From Quatrionicoccus australiensis (lineage in GTDB: Bacteria; Pseudomonadota; Gammaproteobacteria; Burkholderiales; Rhodocyclaceae), in NCBI RefSeq assembly GCF_020510425.1, contig NZ_JAHBAH010000001.1, forward strand, positions 558,001 to 622,000: a stretch of 64,000 nt of DNA. Direction: 5' to 3'. A program made the position numbers and the translations under genes. Below the pieces are notes generated by a model. That model saw nothing but the letters and a program-made list of their open reading frames with translations. It was not told the origin of the DNA and did not search any database. This document shows, piece after piece, positions 34,034-43,298 of the stretch (positions within the stretch are counted from its first letter, which is position 1; each line of letters begins with the position of its first letter).

Positions 34034-35035
34034 CTAACGCCACTCACTCGGTCGATCAGCTCTCCAGTCCTGCATAGCTGAAAGAAGGTTATATTTGTAA
34101 ACATATCCATTCGATATTAAAACAGCGGGCTGAATATTATTAGAACGAACCAATTTACGAATTCTCACTGGACTAATTGGCTGCTTGATACCTAAGGGGA
34201 CCGCCAGTCCTTCAACAGCGTAAGAAATTAACAACAACAAACGAAATGGTAAAGAAGGAATCCACCGTTTAATACCGGCGACTTCACAAACAGTGTCGAC
34301 ATAGTTTTTAACAGACGGCGGGGTTTTCATCATAAAATTATATAAAAACACACCGCCACACTTTTCGAATTTACTTAATGCCCAAAACATTGTCAAAATC
34401 AGTTCCTTAACATAACCACCCGATTTCCTAGTATCACAATTCCCCATATAAAAGAAATATCTGCGCAACGTAGCCTTAATGAGCCTCGTAACATTTCCTC
34501 GCTCACCAGGGCCAAAAACGACACCAGGTCGAACAATTACCAAAACCCGATTTGAATTTGCCTTTTCCCATACCATATGAATTTTCTCGGCAACAAGCTT
34601 AGATCCTCCATATGGACTATGAGGCGTAGGTAATGAATCCTCAGTTTTAACCTCCTCGGATGGTCCATAAGGAGCAATACTGCTGGTAAAAATAATCGTA
34701 TTACATCCTACAAGCTCCGCCCAAGAGCAAATATTTTCTGCGCCCAATATATTTGTTTCATAATATTCAAAAAGCTCATGACCGGGTTCTCTATGAACAG
34801 CGGCGAAGTTAGCGATTAAATCTACCTCTTGAGGCAAACACCAGGTATCAAAATTTGTTCTTACATCTAAGTTAAAGTATTCAAGTCGCGCATCAACTAT
34901 ATTGAAATCTGATCTAGGTTCAGCTATATCAGCTATCAAAATTCGATCTGCCAAATTATTTTTTAACAAATGCAAGATAAAGTGACTCCCAATAAATCCG
35001 GAACCACCAAATACAACGCAAGTTTTGTATCTCAT
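34034..35035 (-). CDS. NAD-dependent sugar epimerase/dehydratase
   Basis: 333 residues, GAGG ribosome site. Extended SDR architecture: FGGSGFIGSHFILHLL at the N-terminus, active site TSSIAPYG (Ser) and SPYGGSKLVAEKIH (YxxxK), RPGVVFGPGERGN after it. C-terminal part diverges from GalE and from RmlB, so the substrate is unclear; it may act on UDP-uronic acid or be a C4 epimerase or reductase. Lies between galE and the sialidase-fold gene in the polysaccharide operon. Confidence 0.82.
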   Translation of the reverse strand: MRYKTCVVFGGSGFIGSHFILHLLKNNLADRILIADIAEPRSDFNIVDARLEYFNLDVRTNFDTWCLPQEVDLIANFAAVHREPGHELFEYYETNILGAENICSWAELVGCNTIIFTSSIAPYGPSEEVKTEDSLPTPHSPYGGSKLVAEKIHMVWEKANSNRVLVIVRPGVVFGPGERGNVTRLIKATLRRYFFYMGNCDTRKSGGYVKELILTMFWALSKFEKCGGVFLYNFMMKTPPSVKNYVDTVCEVAGIKRWIPSLPFRLLLLISYAVEGLAVPLGIKQPISPVRIRKLVRSNNIQPAVLISNGYVYKYNLLSAMQDWRADRPSEWR

Positions 35036-35047
35036 AAGACCTCAAAA

Positions 35048-36166
35048 TTAATTTAAAAATTTTTTGTAATTCGAAAACCTATGAAATGTTATAAAGTTCG
35101 AATTATGCTGATTATCGGCCCCGCCACTATCATCATCATAAGCAGTTCTTATCGCCAGATAAATATCGTCGCCAACAATAATCCAATCTGCGTATTGAAA
35201 ACCATGATTAGATACATCTGAGTGAGCTAAAACAATTTTAGCTATGCTCCATTTTTTTAAATCAGAGGATGAAATCATAGCCAGAACATTTCTGACTCGT
35301 TCATAATTCATTCCAATATACTCAGGTAAAACAATATTTGTAAATGCAATATACCTCCTGGAAGCTTGATCGAACTTAAGTGAGAACTTCTTACCGCCAC
35401 CGGGAAAATCTACAAAACCGTCACCTTCGGAAAATGAAATGGACATATTTGAATCATCCACATCTACAAAAGCGACCTTTTCAGGCAGATCGTTATAATA
35501 AACACGCATAACATTCTTTATTCTCCCATCAGGAGAAACGATCAAACTACCTTCAAGCCAACCTTTAAATTTTCCGGATAACCAATTACTATTACCTTTA
35601 AGAAAATTAGTTACAGTCCATCTATCGGTGTTTAGCAAATCACCATCTGTTGGAATCGACAAAACTAAAGATTGAAATCCCGCTGGATCATGATTCTCAA
35701 AGGATCTCCAATATCTATTTTTATATCGAATGACTGGAACTGGGGCAGAAAAAAAACGACCTTTAATACTCGACAGACCTGATGATGGGTCAATTGGTAC
35801 TGTCCATGTCCTACCACAATCACTAGAACGACGAATACTTATTTTCCCTCCAACCCTTGAAGTCCCAATAATATATAAAGCTTCATCATGAATAAAAACA
35901 GACGACCAGTACTGATCTTTTACTACCGCAAGATCGTTCCAAGTTTTACCTCCGTCCGCTGAGTCTTTTATATAAGTGGTATTTTCCTTAGATCCTGACC
36001 CAAAGCTATCGTATGTAATCATTGGACGGCCGCACGGTGAAATAATTATAGAAGGCGACCCTAGATAAATATGGCTACTAGCTAAACTGTGTGCAACGAC
36101 AACACCAGGAGGGGATGCATCAACGATCCCTACCCAAAAAAAAAATGAAATAAATAAATTTTTCAT
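35048..36166 (-). CDS. Secreted sialidase-fold (BNR/Asp-box) protein
   Basis: 372 residues. The start ATG overlaps the kdsD stop (ATGA). N-terminal signal peptide (KNLFISFFFWVGIVDA). Two Asp-box motifs, SADGGKTW at 69-76 and SSDCGRTW at 114-121, identify a six-bladed sialidase-type propeller; later blades are more degenerate (DLKKWSIAK near 295). I do not see a full arginine triad with certainty, so hydrolase activity is unproven. Placed among Kdo-synthesis genes, it could bind or cleave a nonulosonic-type or Kdo-containing glycan in the periplasm or outside the cell. The family is supported by sequence; the role is inferred. Confidence 0.72.
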   Translation of the reverse strand: MKNLFISFFFWVGIVDASPPGVVVAHSLASSHIYLGSPSIIISPCGRPMITYDSFGSGSKENTTYIKDSADGGKTWNDLAVVKDQYWSSVFIHDEALYIIGTSRVGGKISIRRSSDCGRTWTVPIDPSSGLSSIKGRFFSAPVPVIRYKNRYWRSFENHDPAGFQSLVLSIPTDGDLLNTDRWTVTNFLKGNSNWLSGKFKGWLEGSLIVSPDGRIKNVMRVYYNDLPEKVAFVDVDDSNMSISFSEGDGFVDFPGGGKKFSLKFDQASRRYIAFTNIVLPEYIGMNYERVRNVLAMISSSDLKKWSIAKIVLAHSDVSNHGFQYADWIIVGDDIYLAIRTAYDDDSGGADNQHNSNFITFHRFSNYKKFLN

Positions 36167-37092
36167 TTTTTAAAAACGCCAACAAGTGCATTGTCATCAT
36201 AAACAAGAAGCGTAGTAATTTGCTTTTTACCCATCAATACAAGAGCATCTTCCACTCTAGTTTGAATAGGAACAGATGTAGGACTTTTAGTCATGAAATC
36301 TTCGGCAACCAATTCAAAAATCAAATTTCCACATTTTTGAATTGATCTACGGATATCGCCATCAGTAATTATTCCTAAAACATACCCATCGTAAACTATG
36401 GCAATTCCTAATTTCCCCAAAGTCATCGCTTGCATCAGATCGATGACTTTCGACCCAGGCGAAACCAGTGGCAAATTATCTCTAATCATTTCATCTCCAA
36501 CGGTCGACAATAACCGTCTCCCAAGGGATCCTCCGGGATGAAATCTCGCAAAATTCTCCGGCTTAAAGCCTCTAACAGTCATGAGCGTAACCGCTAGAGC
36601 ATCCCCCATAGCTAAAGTAGCTGTCGTAGACGCAGTAGGAGCCAATTGCAATGGACACGCCTCCTCCAATACTTGTATATTCAGATTACAGTCAGCCGCC
36701 TTTGCAAGGCTGGAATTATTATAGCCAGTCAGAGAAACGATGTAATTTCTATTGTTCTTTAAAAAAGGAATCAGTTTCAATAGCTCATCTGTTTCACCCG
36801 AGTAAGATATAGCAATGAATACATCTTCTTGAGCTACCATGCCAAGATCGCCGTGATAAGCCTCGGCTGGATGCATAAAAAAGCTGGGCGTGCCAGTACT
36901 TGCTAAAGTTGCAGATATTTTTCGACCAACAATTCCAGACTTTCCCATTCCGCAAATAATAACCCGGCCCTTCGAGTTAATTATCTGCGAAATAGCTGTA
37001 TTGAATGAAGAATCCAAATTCTTAGCCAGGCCAGCAACTCCACTTGCTTCAATTTCTATTACCCGCTTAGCTATATTAATATAATCAATCAT
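36163..37092 (-). CDS. kdsD: Arabinose-5-phosphate isomerase, KdsD/KpsF type
   Basis: 309 residues. SIS domain (about 30-190) with IICGMGKSGIVGRKISATLASTGTPSFFMHPAEAYHGDLGM, the signature of KdsD/KpsF/GutQ, then two CBS repeats (about 205-309). It converts ribulose-5-P to arabinose-5-P, the first committed step to Kdo. Copies within capsule loci (KpsF) are extra to the housekeeping gene for LPS; the pairing with kdsA in this operon indicates dedicated Kdo supply. Its end is slightly short (VGVFKK) but overlaps the next start. Confidence 0.9.
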   Translation of the reverse strand: MIDYINIAKRVIEIEASGVAGLAKNLDSSFNTAISQIINSKGRVIICGMGKSGIVGRKISATLASTGTPSFFMHPAEAYHGDLGMVAQEDVFIAISYSGETDELLKLIPFLKNNRNYIVSLTGYNNSSLAKAADCNLNIQVLEEACPLQLAPTASTTATLAMGDALAVTLMTVRGFKPENFARFHPGGSLGRRLLSTVGDEMIRDNLPLVSPGSKVIDLMQAMTLGKLGIAIVYDGYVLGIITDGDIRRSIQKCGNLIFELVAEDFMTKSPTSVPIQTRVEDALVLMGKKQITTLLVYDDNALVGVFKK

Positions 37093-37107
37093 ATCATCAC
37101 CATATTA

Positions 37108-38184
37108 TTAATACGAACCTAGCAGCTTTTCTGCTGCACTTGAATATCTATCGTAACCGAATCGATCGCGAGCTCGAACATTTGCTTCCATAGCGATAGA
37201 TTTAAATTTTTCTTCGTTCCCAATCAGTTCAACCAAACACGAAATGGCTGAATCAGTACTATCGAATAAAAATCCAGTTACACCATGCTCAACCACATCG
37301 ATATTCCCAGCGCAGGAAGATGCAACAACGGGTAATCCCATCAGCTGGGCTTCAATTATAGAAACGGGCATGCCCTCCCACAGGGAGGTAGACAAATAAA
37401 TATTTGCATTTTTTAACAGATCAAAAACTTTCTCTCTTTCGACCCAACCTGTTACCTGTACTCCTGATTTAAGAAGGCTATTCTTTTCTTCTGAATCACC
37501 ATCTCCAACCCATATAAATTCAACATTAAAATCTTCATCCCTCATAACTTCGGATAACTTCGAAAATAGCTGGGGATTTTTTTGCTTTCTAATTTGCCCG
37601 ACTGTTATTACTTTCACAACACCATTTGATTCAATCTTATTCGAGACATTAACAGGAGGAAAATTAACTGAATTCTCAAGCAGATGGCACAACCTAAAAG
37701 GAATATATTTTTTAATTACTGAAAGCTCACTTCTCGAGCAAGCCACATAATCACATTTCTTAATTGATGCGAAAATCTCTAAAATAGAAAAAAACAAACG
37801 CTTTAAATTACTTATATCTTGCCTCATCATGGAGATACAATGAGGCACATAATAAAATCGCGCATTACCGAAACAAAACAAACCAGCAACTCGCCCTAAA
37901 AACCCGGCAAAAGAAGAATGTAAGAAGACAGCGTCGGGACCAATACGATTAAGTAGGATAGCCATTTTAATAATCGAATAAATTTTATTAAGTTTGCCAT
38001 CCATCTGAATATTAATTAAACGCACTCTTTCATCAAAAACGTCTTTGATATTGAGTGGTGATTCAGGACGCTTAGAATAAATCACGCAAACATCATGACC
38101 CTTTTCGCATTGGGAGGCACTTAAGAGAGCTACCATTGATAACGTCCCGGTAGCCGTCGCTTCTACAATATTTACTATATTCAT
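37108..38184 (-). CDS. Glycosyltransferase family 4 (GT-B)
   Basis: 358 residues, GGTGA ribosome site. N-terminal acceptor lobe (VNIVEATATGTLSMVALLS), middle VKVITVGQIRKQKNPQLF start of the donor lobe, and the GT4 donor-binding region SLWEGMPVSIIEAQLMGLPVV with conserved Glu residues, followed by GNIDVVEHGVTGFLFD. Retaining cytoplasmic transferase that adds a sugar to the lipid-linked repeat unit; donor unknown. Confidence 0.9.
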   Translation of the reverse strand: MNIVNIVEATATGTLSMVALLSASQCEKGHDVCVIYSKRPESPLNIKDVFDERVRLINIQMDGKLNKIYSIIKMAILLNRIGPDAVFLHSSFAGFLGRVAGLFCFGNARFYYVPHCISMMRQDISNLKRLFFSILEIFASIKKCDYVACSRSELSVIKKYIPFRLCHLLENSVNFPPVNVSNKIESNGVVKVITVGQIRKQKNPQLFSKLSEVMRDEDFNVEFIWVGDGDSEEKNSLLKSGVQVTGWVEREKVFDLLKNANIYLSTSLWEGMPVSIIEAQLMGLPVVASSCAGNIDVVEHGVTGFLFDSTDSAISCLVELIGNEEKFKSIAMEANVRARDRFGYDRYSSAAEKLLGSY

Positions 38185-38221
38185 AGAGAATCACCAAAAC
38201 AAGTCACACTCTGTTCAAATA

Positions 38222-39364
38222 TCATTTTTGACATTCATTGCTATCAATCAAGTACATAAACAAAACAAAAACAAACAAAACACCATAAAGTATATGAAAC
38301 TTAAATAGGAAAACAGGGAGTAAAAACAAAATTTTTACTTTTTCCCTTTTCATGGAGAACCATAAAATAGAAAAAAACAAAACGAAGCCTATCGCTCCGC
38401 CACAATAATATAAATATGCATAAAAAGACGAGTCCCTGATCTGAAACCCCCATATTCCGGTCACACCCTGGATATAGTTTTCATCCCAATAAAATCCACT
38501 ACCAATTAAATCGTCAATAAATGGGCGGAAATAAAATTCATCAAAAATCGCAGACCGACTACTAACGGCATCATAATCGTATGCCATTATGACTCTCTTG
38601 TCGTAGAAATCGGAAAAGAAGGGCATTGCGAAAACCAAACAAACAATTAGAATTATTTTTTTTATATAATCTGTATTAAATACAAAAAAATAAAACAGAA
38701 CAACAAGTCCGACAACCAGCAACGCAGCAATAGAAAAGCTTAACGCAGCGGTAGAGAAACCTAGAAAAGAGATTACCCCTATTTTTTTTTCATTCACCAA
38801 TAATATAATTGATGCAGGAACAACTGTCATAGAGTAAAAAGAAGGTTCAGAAAATAGCCCACCACCTCTTATATCGAGAGCAGCACCTTCTAGTGCTTTG
38901 GTGAAATATAGAGAATCGGACTCAACTTCTCTAACATAATTATTAAAGTCAACAATATCGCCAAACAACAAATAGTATAATATTTGTATCGCAAAGAAGA
39001 GCGAATGAGCAATAATCAAAAATTTCAAACAATTATTTATTGACTCTCGCTTAATAATTCGCTCCGAAAAAAACACGTACAAGACATATGAATACACAAA
39101 AATAAAAAATGATTTTAATAAAAAGTTAAAATATATCCCGTGCCTTGCAGAAGCCATCATTGTAAATATAAATACAATCGACAAAACCCCACCTGCGCGC
39201 AGGCTAGACTTTTTAATCTTAAAAAATTCTGGCAATTTTATAATAACTAAAACGAGAATTAGTCCATACGATAACGCAGTTGCTCGCACACTGAAAGCAT
39301 TAAGAGAAAACAAGAACAAACTTAAAGACAGAATAATTTCTACAAAATAACCATAAAATTTCAC
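38222..39364 (-). CDS. wzy: Wzy-like O-unit polymerase (multi-spanning membrane protein)
   Basis: 380 residues from GTG at 39364, chosen since AAGG lies eight bases upstream; a GTG three codons earlier is also possible. Ten to twelve hydrophobic helices (for instance LSLSLFLFSLNAFSVRATAL, MTVVPASIILLV, IILIVCLVFAMPFF) with a central loop rich in Asp/Tyr. Wzy polymerases have little sequence conservation; the call rests on topology and position between glycosyltransferases in a Wzx-containing cluster. It lacks the HAHNDYLE-like motif present in the other polymerase/ligase candidate (27683-29230). Confidence 0.65.
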   Translation of the reverse strand: MKFYGYFVEIILSLSLFLFSLNAFSVRATALSYGLILVLVIIKLPEFFKIKKSSLRAGGVLSIVFIFTMMASARHGIYFNFLLKSFFIFVYSYVLYVFFSERIIKRESINNCLKFLIIAHSLFFAIQILYYLLFGDIVDFNNYVREVESDSLYFTKALEGAALDIRGGGLFSEPSFYSMTVVPASIILLVNEKKIGVISFLGFSTAALSFSIAALLVVGLVVLFYFFVFNTDYIKKIILIVCLVFAMPFFSDFYDKRVIMAYDYDAVSSRSAIFDEFYFRPFIDDLIGSGFYWDENYIQGVTGIWGFQIRDSSFYAYLYYCGGAIGFVLFFSILWFSMKREKVKILFLLPVFLFKFHILYGVLFVFVLFMYLIDSNECQK

Positions 39365-39374
39365 TGACTTCACC

Positions 39375-40325
39375 TTATTGCATATCCGAAATTACTTCGT
39401 ACAAGCCAGATTTATCTAACACCTCCCCCCATGAGATGCGTTCTTTTAAGTAATTTCCATCTTCGTCGCGAATAGAATATATTGACTCAATATCCAAATC
39501 ATCAAAAATATTCTTTCCCGTTACCAAACAATTTAATTTTAGCAGGTTTATTGTGTCCAAATTAGAAGGACTATCATTGCAGATAATTTTCCCACCTAAA
39601 GCTGCATATTCTAATAACTTGGTTGGTGTTTGATATTTGTGAGGGCGATGATATGGGAAATAGCAAATAGAAAAATCAGAATTCTTTACAATCTGTAGAG
39701 CATCTCTTTGCGTATGCCTACCCGCAAATTTGATTGAATCAATTGATGAATATTTTTTGAAAATAGATTCATCGGGGGTTCCAACTAAAACCAAATCCGT
39801 TCTTATTCCACTTTGTGCATTATTATTTGCCCATGCCACATATGAGTCTAATAATTTGTCAAACTTTCGCTCTACGCTCATCTCTCCGATGTAACATAAC
39901 TCGATTAAATCATTTTTTCTCTTTGATTTTTTTTTATTTATTTCGAATATCCAAGCAGGAACCCCCATCGGAATTAGAATTGATTTAACACCATCCTTGA
40001 ACCCCATAACTTTCTCTATTTTCTCATTTTGAAATATTCTTAGATCAGGGCTAGCATTGAAAAATCGTTTAACTATGTCCTTCAAAGCACAAAAGCGTCC
40101 GACAGACAATGAACGGTAATCATGTATTAACTTTTTGCAATCTATGCGGTTTGGATAAAACCCCATTATGCACCAGACAACATAATCTCTTTTGTTATCT
40201 ATTTTTTCGAAATCACTTTCTTTACCAACGAGAAACTCGCAGTTATATTTTGTTTTAAAATATTCAGAATAAGCGGCAATTTCCGGATAATTTGCCTTTC
40301 CTGGATGCAACAAAAATACCTTCAT
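39375..40325 (-). CDS. Putative glycosyltransferase (GT-B fold)
   Basis: 316 residues with an AAGGA ribosome site. Ends with a GT4-like donor lobe: IELCYIGEMSVERKFD, ISFAGRH-like (IKFAGRHTQRDALQIVKNS), then SICYFPYHRPHKYQTPTKLLEYAALGGKIICNDSPSN, where KLLEYAALG is the usual nucleotide-sugar contact. The N-terminal lobe is divergent. Expected in the cytoplasm, adding one sugar of the repeat unit; donor unknown. Confidence 0.75.
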   Translation of the reverse strand: MKVFLLHPGKANYPEIAAYSEYFKTKYNCEFLVGKESDFEKIDNKRDYVVWCIMGFYPNRIDCKKLIHDYRSLSVGRFCALKDIVKRFFNASPDLRIFQNEKIEKVMGFKDGVKSILIPMGVPAWIFEINKKKSKRKNDLIELCYIGEMSVERKFDKLLDSYVAWANNNAQSGIRTDLVLVGTPDESIFKKYSSIDSIKFAGRHTQRDALQIVKNSDFSICYFPYHRPHKYQTPTKLLEYAALGGKIICNDSPSNLDTINLLKLNCLVTGKNIFDDLDIESIYSIRDEDGNYLKERISWGEVLDKSGLYEVISDMQ

Positions 40326-40328
40326 AAA

Positions 40329-40838
40329 TCAATTCCTTCCTAAAATCACTCTTGCGGGAACCCCAACTGCAGTCGCTCCAGATGGTACATCTGTTATTAC
40401 TACTGCACCGGCGCCAATTCTCGCGAAATCCCCGATCACGACATCACCCAATACTTGAGAGTTTGCACCAAACTCTACTCCTGATCCAATTTTAGGCGCT
40501 CCGCTAATCTCGCCGTTTTTCTTCAGGATATTCCCAATAGTTACCCCTTGCCGAACAATGCAATCGTCACCAATGTGACTGTATCCGTTAATAACTAAAC
40601 CACAACCGTGAAAAATTCGAAAATTTTTTCCGATTTTTGTTTTTGGATGAATCTCTACGCCCAAAATCCATTCAGTTAAGAAAATATAAAAAAATATTGC
40701 GGGAATTCCAAGCAGTTTAAGGTAAAAAGGCCCCATTGAAAAATAATGAGCTATTCGGTACAAGACGACGATTACTTTACTTTTAAAAAACGGATTAACT
40801 TTAATATCATTTAAAACAAGTCGTAGTAAATCAGACAT
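40329..40838 (-). CDS. Left-handed beta-helix acetyltransferase (serine O-acetyltransferase-like)
   Basis: 169 residues. Hexapeptide repeats (IGKNFRIFHGCGLVINGYSHIGDDCIVRQGVTIG, GSGVEFGANSQVLGDVVIGDFARIGAGAVVITDVPSGATAVGVPARVI) after a short hydrophobic N-terminal region. The layout is that of CysE/WcaB-type transferases in polysaccharide clusters, which O-acetylate sugars in the cytoplasm using acetyl-CoA. It lacks the N-terminal CysE domain, so cysteine biosynthesis is unlikely. Overlaps the previous gene's stop by 8 bases. Confidence 0.85.
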   Translation of the reverse strand: MSDLLRLVLNDIKVNPFFKSKVIVVLYRIAHYFSMGPFYLKLLGIPAIFFYIFLTEWILGVEIHPKTKIGKNFRIFHGCGLVINGYSHIGDDCIVRQGVTIGNILKKNGEISGAPKIGSGVEFGANSQVLGDVVIGDFARIGAGAVVITDVPSGATAVGVPARVILGRN

Positions 40839-42045
40839 CTCGATTACCCACTATCTCGAAAATTCGCATACAGGCTTCATCAGGGATATCATCACTTCCA
40901 AAATAGTCAACCCGATCAATTAAGAATTTATGTATATATTTTAAAAGTCTACTTCTATCAAAAGATTTATAAAAACAACGCCCCAAAACGATCAAGTTTT
41001 TCTGATATAGCATAGCTTCTAAACCAACCGTCGAATTAATGGTAACTATCAACTCAGATGATTTAATTAAATCGATCGTTCCAACATTGACCATTTCGAA
41101 TTTAAGATCATCCATTAGTTTGAGAATCTTATCTAAATGCGTACTATTATTTTCTGCAGGGTGTACTTTTACTAGCAGCTTAAGGCCATGCTCTTTAGCC
41201 AAAGTATTTGCAAAATTTATTGCCCCAAGATTATCGAAATCCGAGTGAAGCTTAACTTGAGTATCTCCCGATACTTGTAGAGGCAAAAATATATAACGAA
41301 TCGAATTCAACTCATCTGATGATATCGAACTAAATTTTGATTTCGGTATCAGCAATTTTTTATTTTTTTTCAAAAATTCAAAATTTACTCTACCTACGCC
41401 AAAAGACAAATATTTCAATAGATAATTAAAAAATGAAAGTAATTTGCTTCTCATTGATTTTACAGATTGTGGAATTGGCCTAGCTTTATATGCCTCATAC
41501 AAACTCATCCAATTTTCGTGAAATTCATCAGTAATTTCATCATATTTATCCAGTAATTCTGGATGTTTAGCCAAATCCGAGAGTGCATTAACACCAGCGG
41601 GATCATAGAACAGCTTATTTGGCAAATTTGATATTTCGAAAAATCCCAAATCAACATGATTCAATCTACAAGCCTCCGTAATTGCTCTGCAGATTAGTTG
41701 CTGACCGTTCCACATTAAAACTCTATTTATATTCAACTCACCAATTATTTTTTCCAAGAGTGAATATACTGAAAAATAGTCTGAAATAGCTCTTTCCGAA
41801 GGAATTACCTCATTTACTACTTCTATCGAAAATTTTATTTTTTCTTCTGCATCGATATTAATTTTTTTGTTGCCACTAAAAAATCTACTTGGGTAATACG
41901 CACTAAATCCTTTGTTTTTTAATAGAAGATAACTTAACGGCTCGCTTACCAAAAATACTACATGACGTCCTTCTTTCTGTAGGCTGCATGCCAACCTATA
42001 GAAAAACCGATGGCGCTCCATCGAATCAACGACCAATAAAATCAT
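40831..42045 (-). CDS. Capsule polysaccharide synthesis protein, KpsC/KpsS-type (putative beta-Kdo transferase)
   Basis: 404 residues. Features of the PF05159-type fold: MWNGQQLICRAITEACR (111-127) and FFEISNLPNKLFYDPAGVNA (135-154) in the N-lobe; FLPLQVSGDTQVKLHSDF (253-270), LLVKVHPAE (290-298) and TINSTVGLEAMLYQ (335-348) in the C-lobe. The HPAE and NSTVGLEA motifs bind CMP-Kdo in characterised retaining beta-Kdo transferases. With kdsA and kdsD in the same operon, transfer of Kdo into the polymer or linker is a reasonable inference. No kpsMT/E/D ABC export genes accompany it, and here the repeat unit appears to go through Wzx/Wzy. Confidence 0.72.
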   Translation of the reverse strand: MILLVVDSMERHRFFYRLACSLQKEGRHVVFLVSEPLSYLLLKNKGFSAYYPSRFFSGNKKINIDAEEKIKFSIEVVNEVIPSERAISDYFSVYSLLEKIIGELNINRVLMWNGQQLICRAITEACRLNHVDLGFFEISNLPNKLFYDPAGVNALSDLAKHPELLDKYDEITDEFHENWMSLYEAYKARPIPQSVKSMRSKLLSFFNYLLKYLSFGVGRVNFEFLKKNKKLLIPKSKFSSISSDELNSIRYIFLPLQVSGDTQVKLHSDFDNLGAINFANTLAKEHGLKLLVKVHPAENNSTHLDKILKLMDDLKFEMVNVGTIDLIKSSELIVTINSTVGLEAMLYQKNLIVLGRCFYKSFDRSRLLKYIHKFLIDRVDYFGSDDIPDEACMRIFEIVGNRDV

Positions 42046-42072
42046 ATAAAATACACCAAAATTAATATTTAT

Positions 42073-43275
42073 CTAGACAGGCCTATCTCGTAGTCCGACT
42101 TTAGCGGTAAAGAACACGCCCACAATTATCAAGCCCCCCCCCGATATTGAAAAAATTTCAACCATACAGAGAGGAGAAAGTTTTAGAATCACCGAAATAA
42201 AAACACTTAGAACCAATCCACTGCCGATCATAAATTGCAATAGAAAATCAAGCTTTTGATTATTTGTTGCTAGAAATATTTGAGACAAGCTCGTATACGC
42301 CAATTGTAGTGAAAACATCGGAAGCATATACATAAAATACTCAACCGATTTTCCCCATGAGCTTCCAAAAACAAACAATATAATTTCCCGTCCAAAAAAA
42401 TACCCAAAAACCAAATACAACAGCGAGAATGAAAAAATTATTTTTGCGTAAAATATGTATACTTCTTTTAATTTTTTAGCACTTCCATTTGTGCAAGCCC
42501 CAACAGCATCCCTTCGAAGCACACTTCCAACACTCTGAGCTATAAGAGAAACAGGAAAAGCCCCGATTCGGAAGGCAATAGCAAAATAACCAGCTTCTTC
42601 CGCACCAAATAAACTCGGAAATAGGATCGGCAAGGCATATAACAAAATAGAAGAGAAAATGGTTGCCGGAAATATGTAAAAAGGAAATCTGTAATTTGAT
42701 TTATAAAAACAAAGATCGAATTTAATCAATCCAACTTCAAATAAACTTCGAACGGGAAAAAAAACAAAAACTGACACAACAATAGATAAAAAATATAAAT
42801 CAAAAACGCTTACAGAATCTATAGCGGTAAAAATTGTTTTCCCAAAAATGCAGCAGACAAACAATATTCCACCAGTCAATCGCATAAACGACACAGCCGA
42901 ATACTCTCTTAGTGCGATAAAATATTGCGTTAAAACCTGCCCTAAGAAAAAAATAAATGCAAACACAAAAACAAGTGTATTTGTGCTTGCATTTATAATT
43001 ACAGCGCAAAAAAGAACGGCAGACAAAATTAGCAACGATAACAAAACCGAATGAAATAGTGCATTTATTGTAGAATTTCTATCTTCAGAAACACAAGCTA
43101 GCTCATAACGTAAAGCAGATAGATTTCCTATAAAACACCCAAAGGCCAATTGAGAATTAAACTCCCCTAAATCAGCTGCTCCAAAATGGATTCCGATAAG
43201 ATATAACGACCAAAAAAATAATATTTGGGTTCCTATCACTCCGAAAAGAGAAACCAAAGTATGTCTTATTTTCAA
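42073..43275 (-). CDS. wzx: Wzx-like polysaccharide flippase
   Basis: 400 residues with TTG start at 43275 preceded by GGGTGG. Twelve or so hydrophobic helices; the N-terminal FGVIGTQILFFWSLYLIGIHFGAADLGEFNSQLAFG resembles the O-antigen flippase opening, and AEEAGYFAIAFRIGAFPVSLIAQSVGSVLRRDAV the mid-region of MATE/MOP-type Wzx. Moves lipid-linked repeat units across the inner membrane. The cluster has Wzx, Wzy and Wzc, so a Wzy-dependent assembly route is expected. Confidence 0.85.
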   Translation of the reverse strand: MKIRHTLVSLFGVIGTQILFFWSLYLIGIHFGAADLGEFNSQLAFGCFIGNLSALRYELACVSEDRNSTINALFHSVLLSLLILSAVLFCAVIINASTNTLVFVFAFIFFLGQVLTQYFIALREYSAVSFMRLTGGILFVCCIFGKTIFTAIDSVSVFDLYFLSIVVSVFVFFPVRSLFEVGLIKFDLCFYKSNYRFPFYIFPATIFSSILLYALPILFPSLFGAEEAGYFAIAFRIGAFPVSLIAQSVGSVLRRDAVGACTNGSAKKLKEVYIFYAKIIFSFSLLYLVFGYFFGREIILFVFGSSWGKSVEYFMYMLPMFSLQLAYTSLSQIFLATNNQKLDFLLQFMIGSGLVLSVFISVILKLSPLCMVEIFSISGGGLIIVGVFFTAKVGLRDRPV

Positions 43276-43298
43276 GAATCCACCCGAAACGGTAATTT

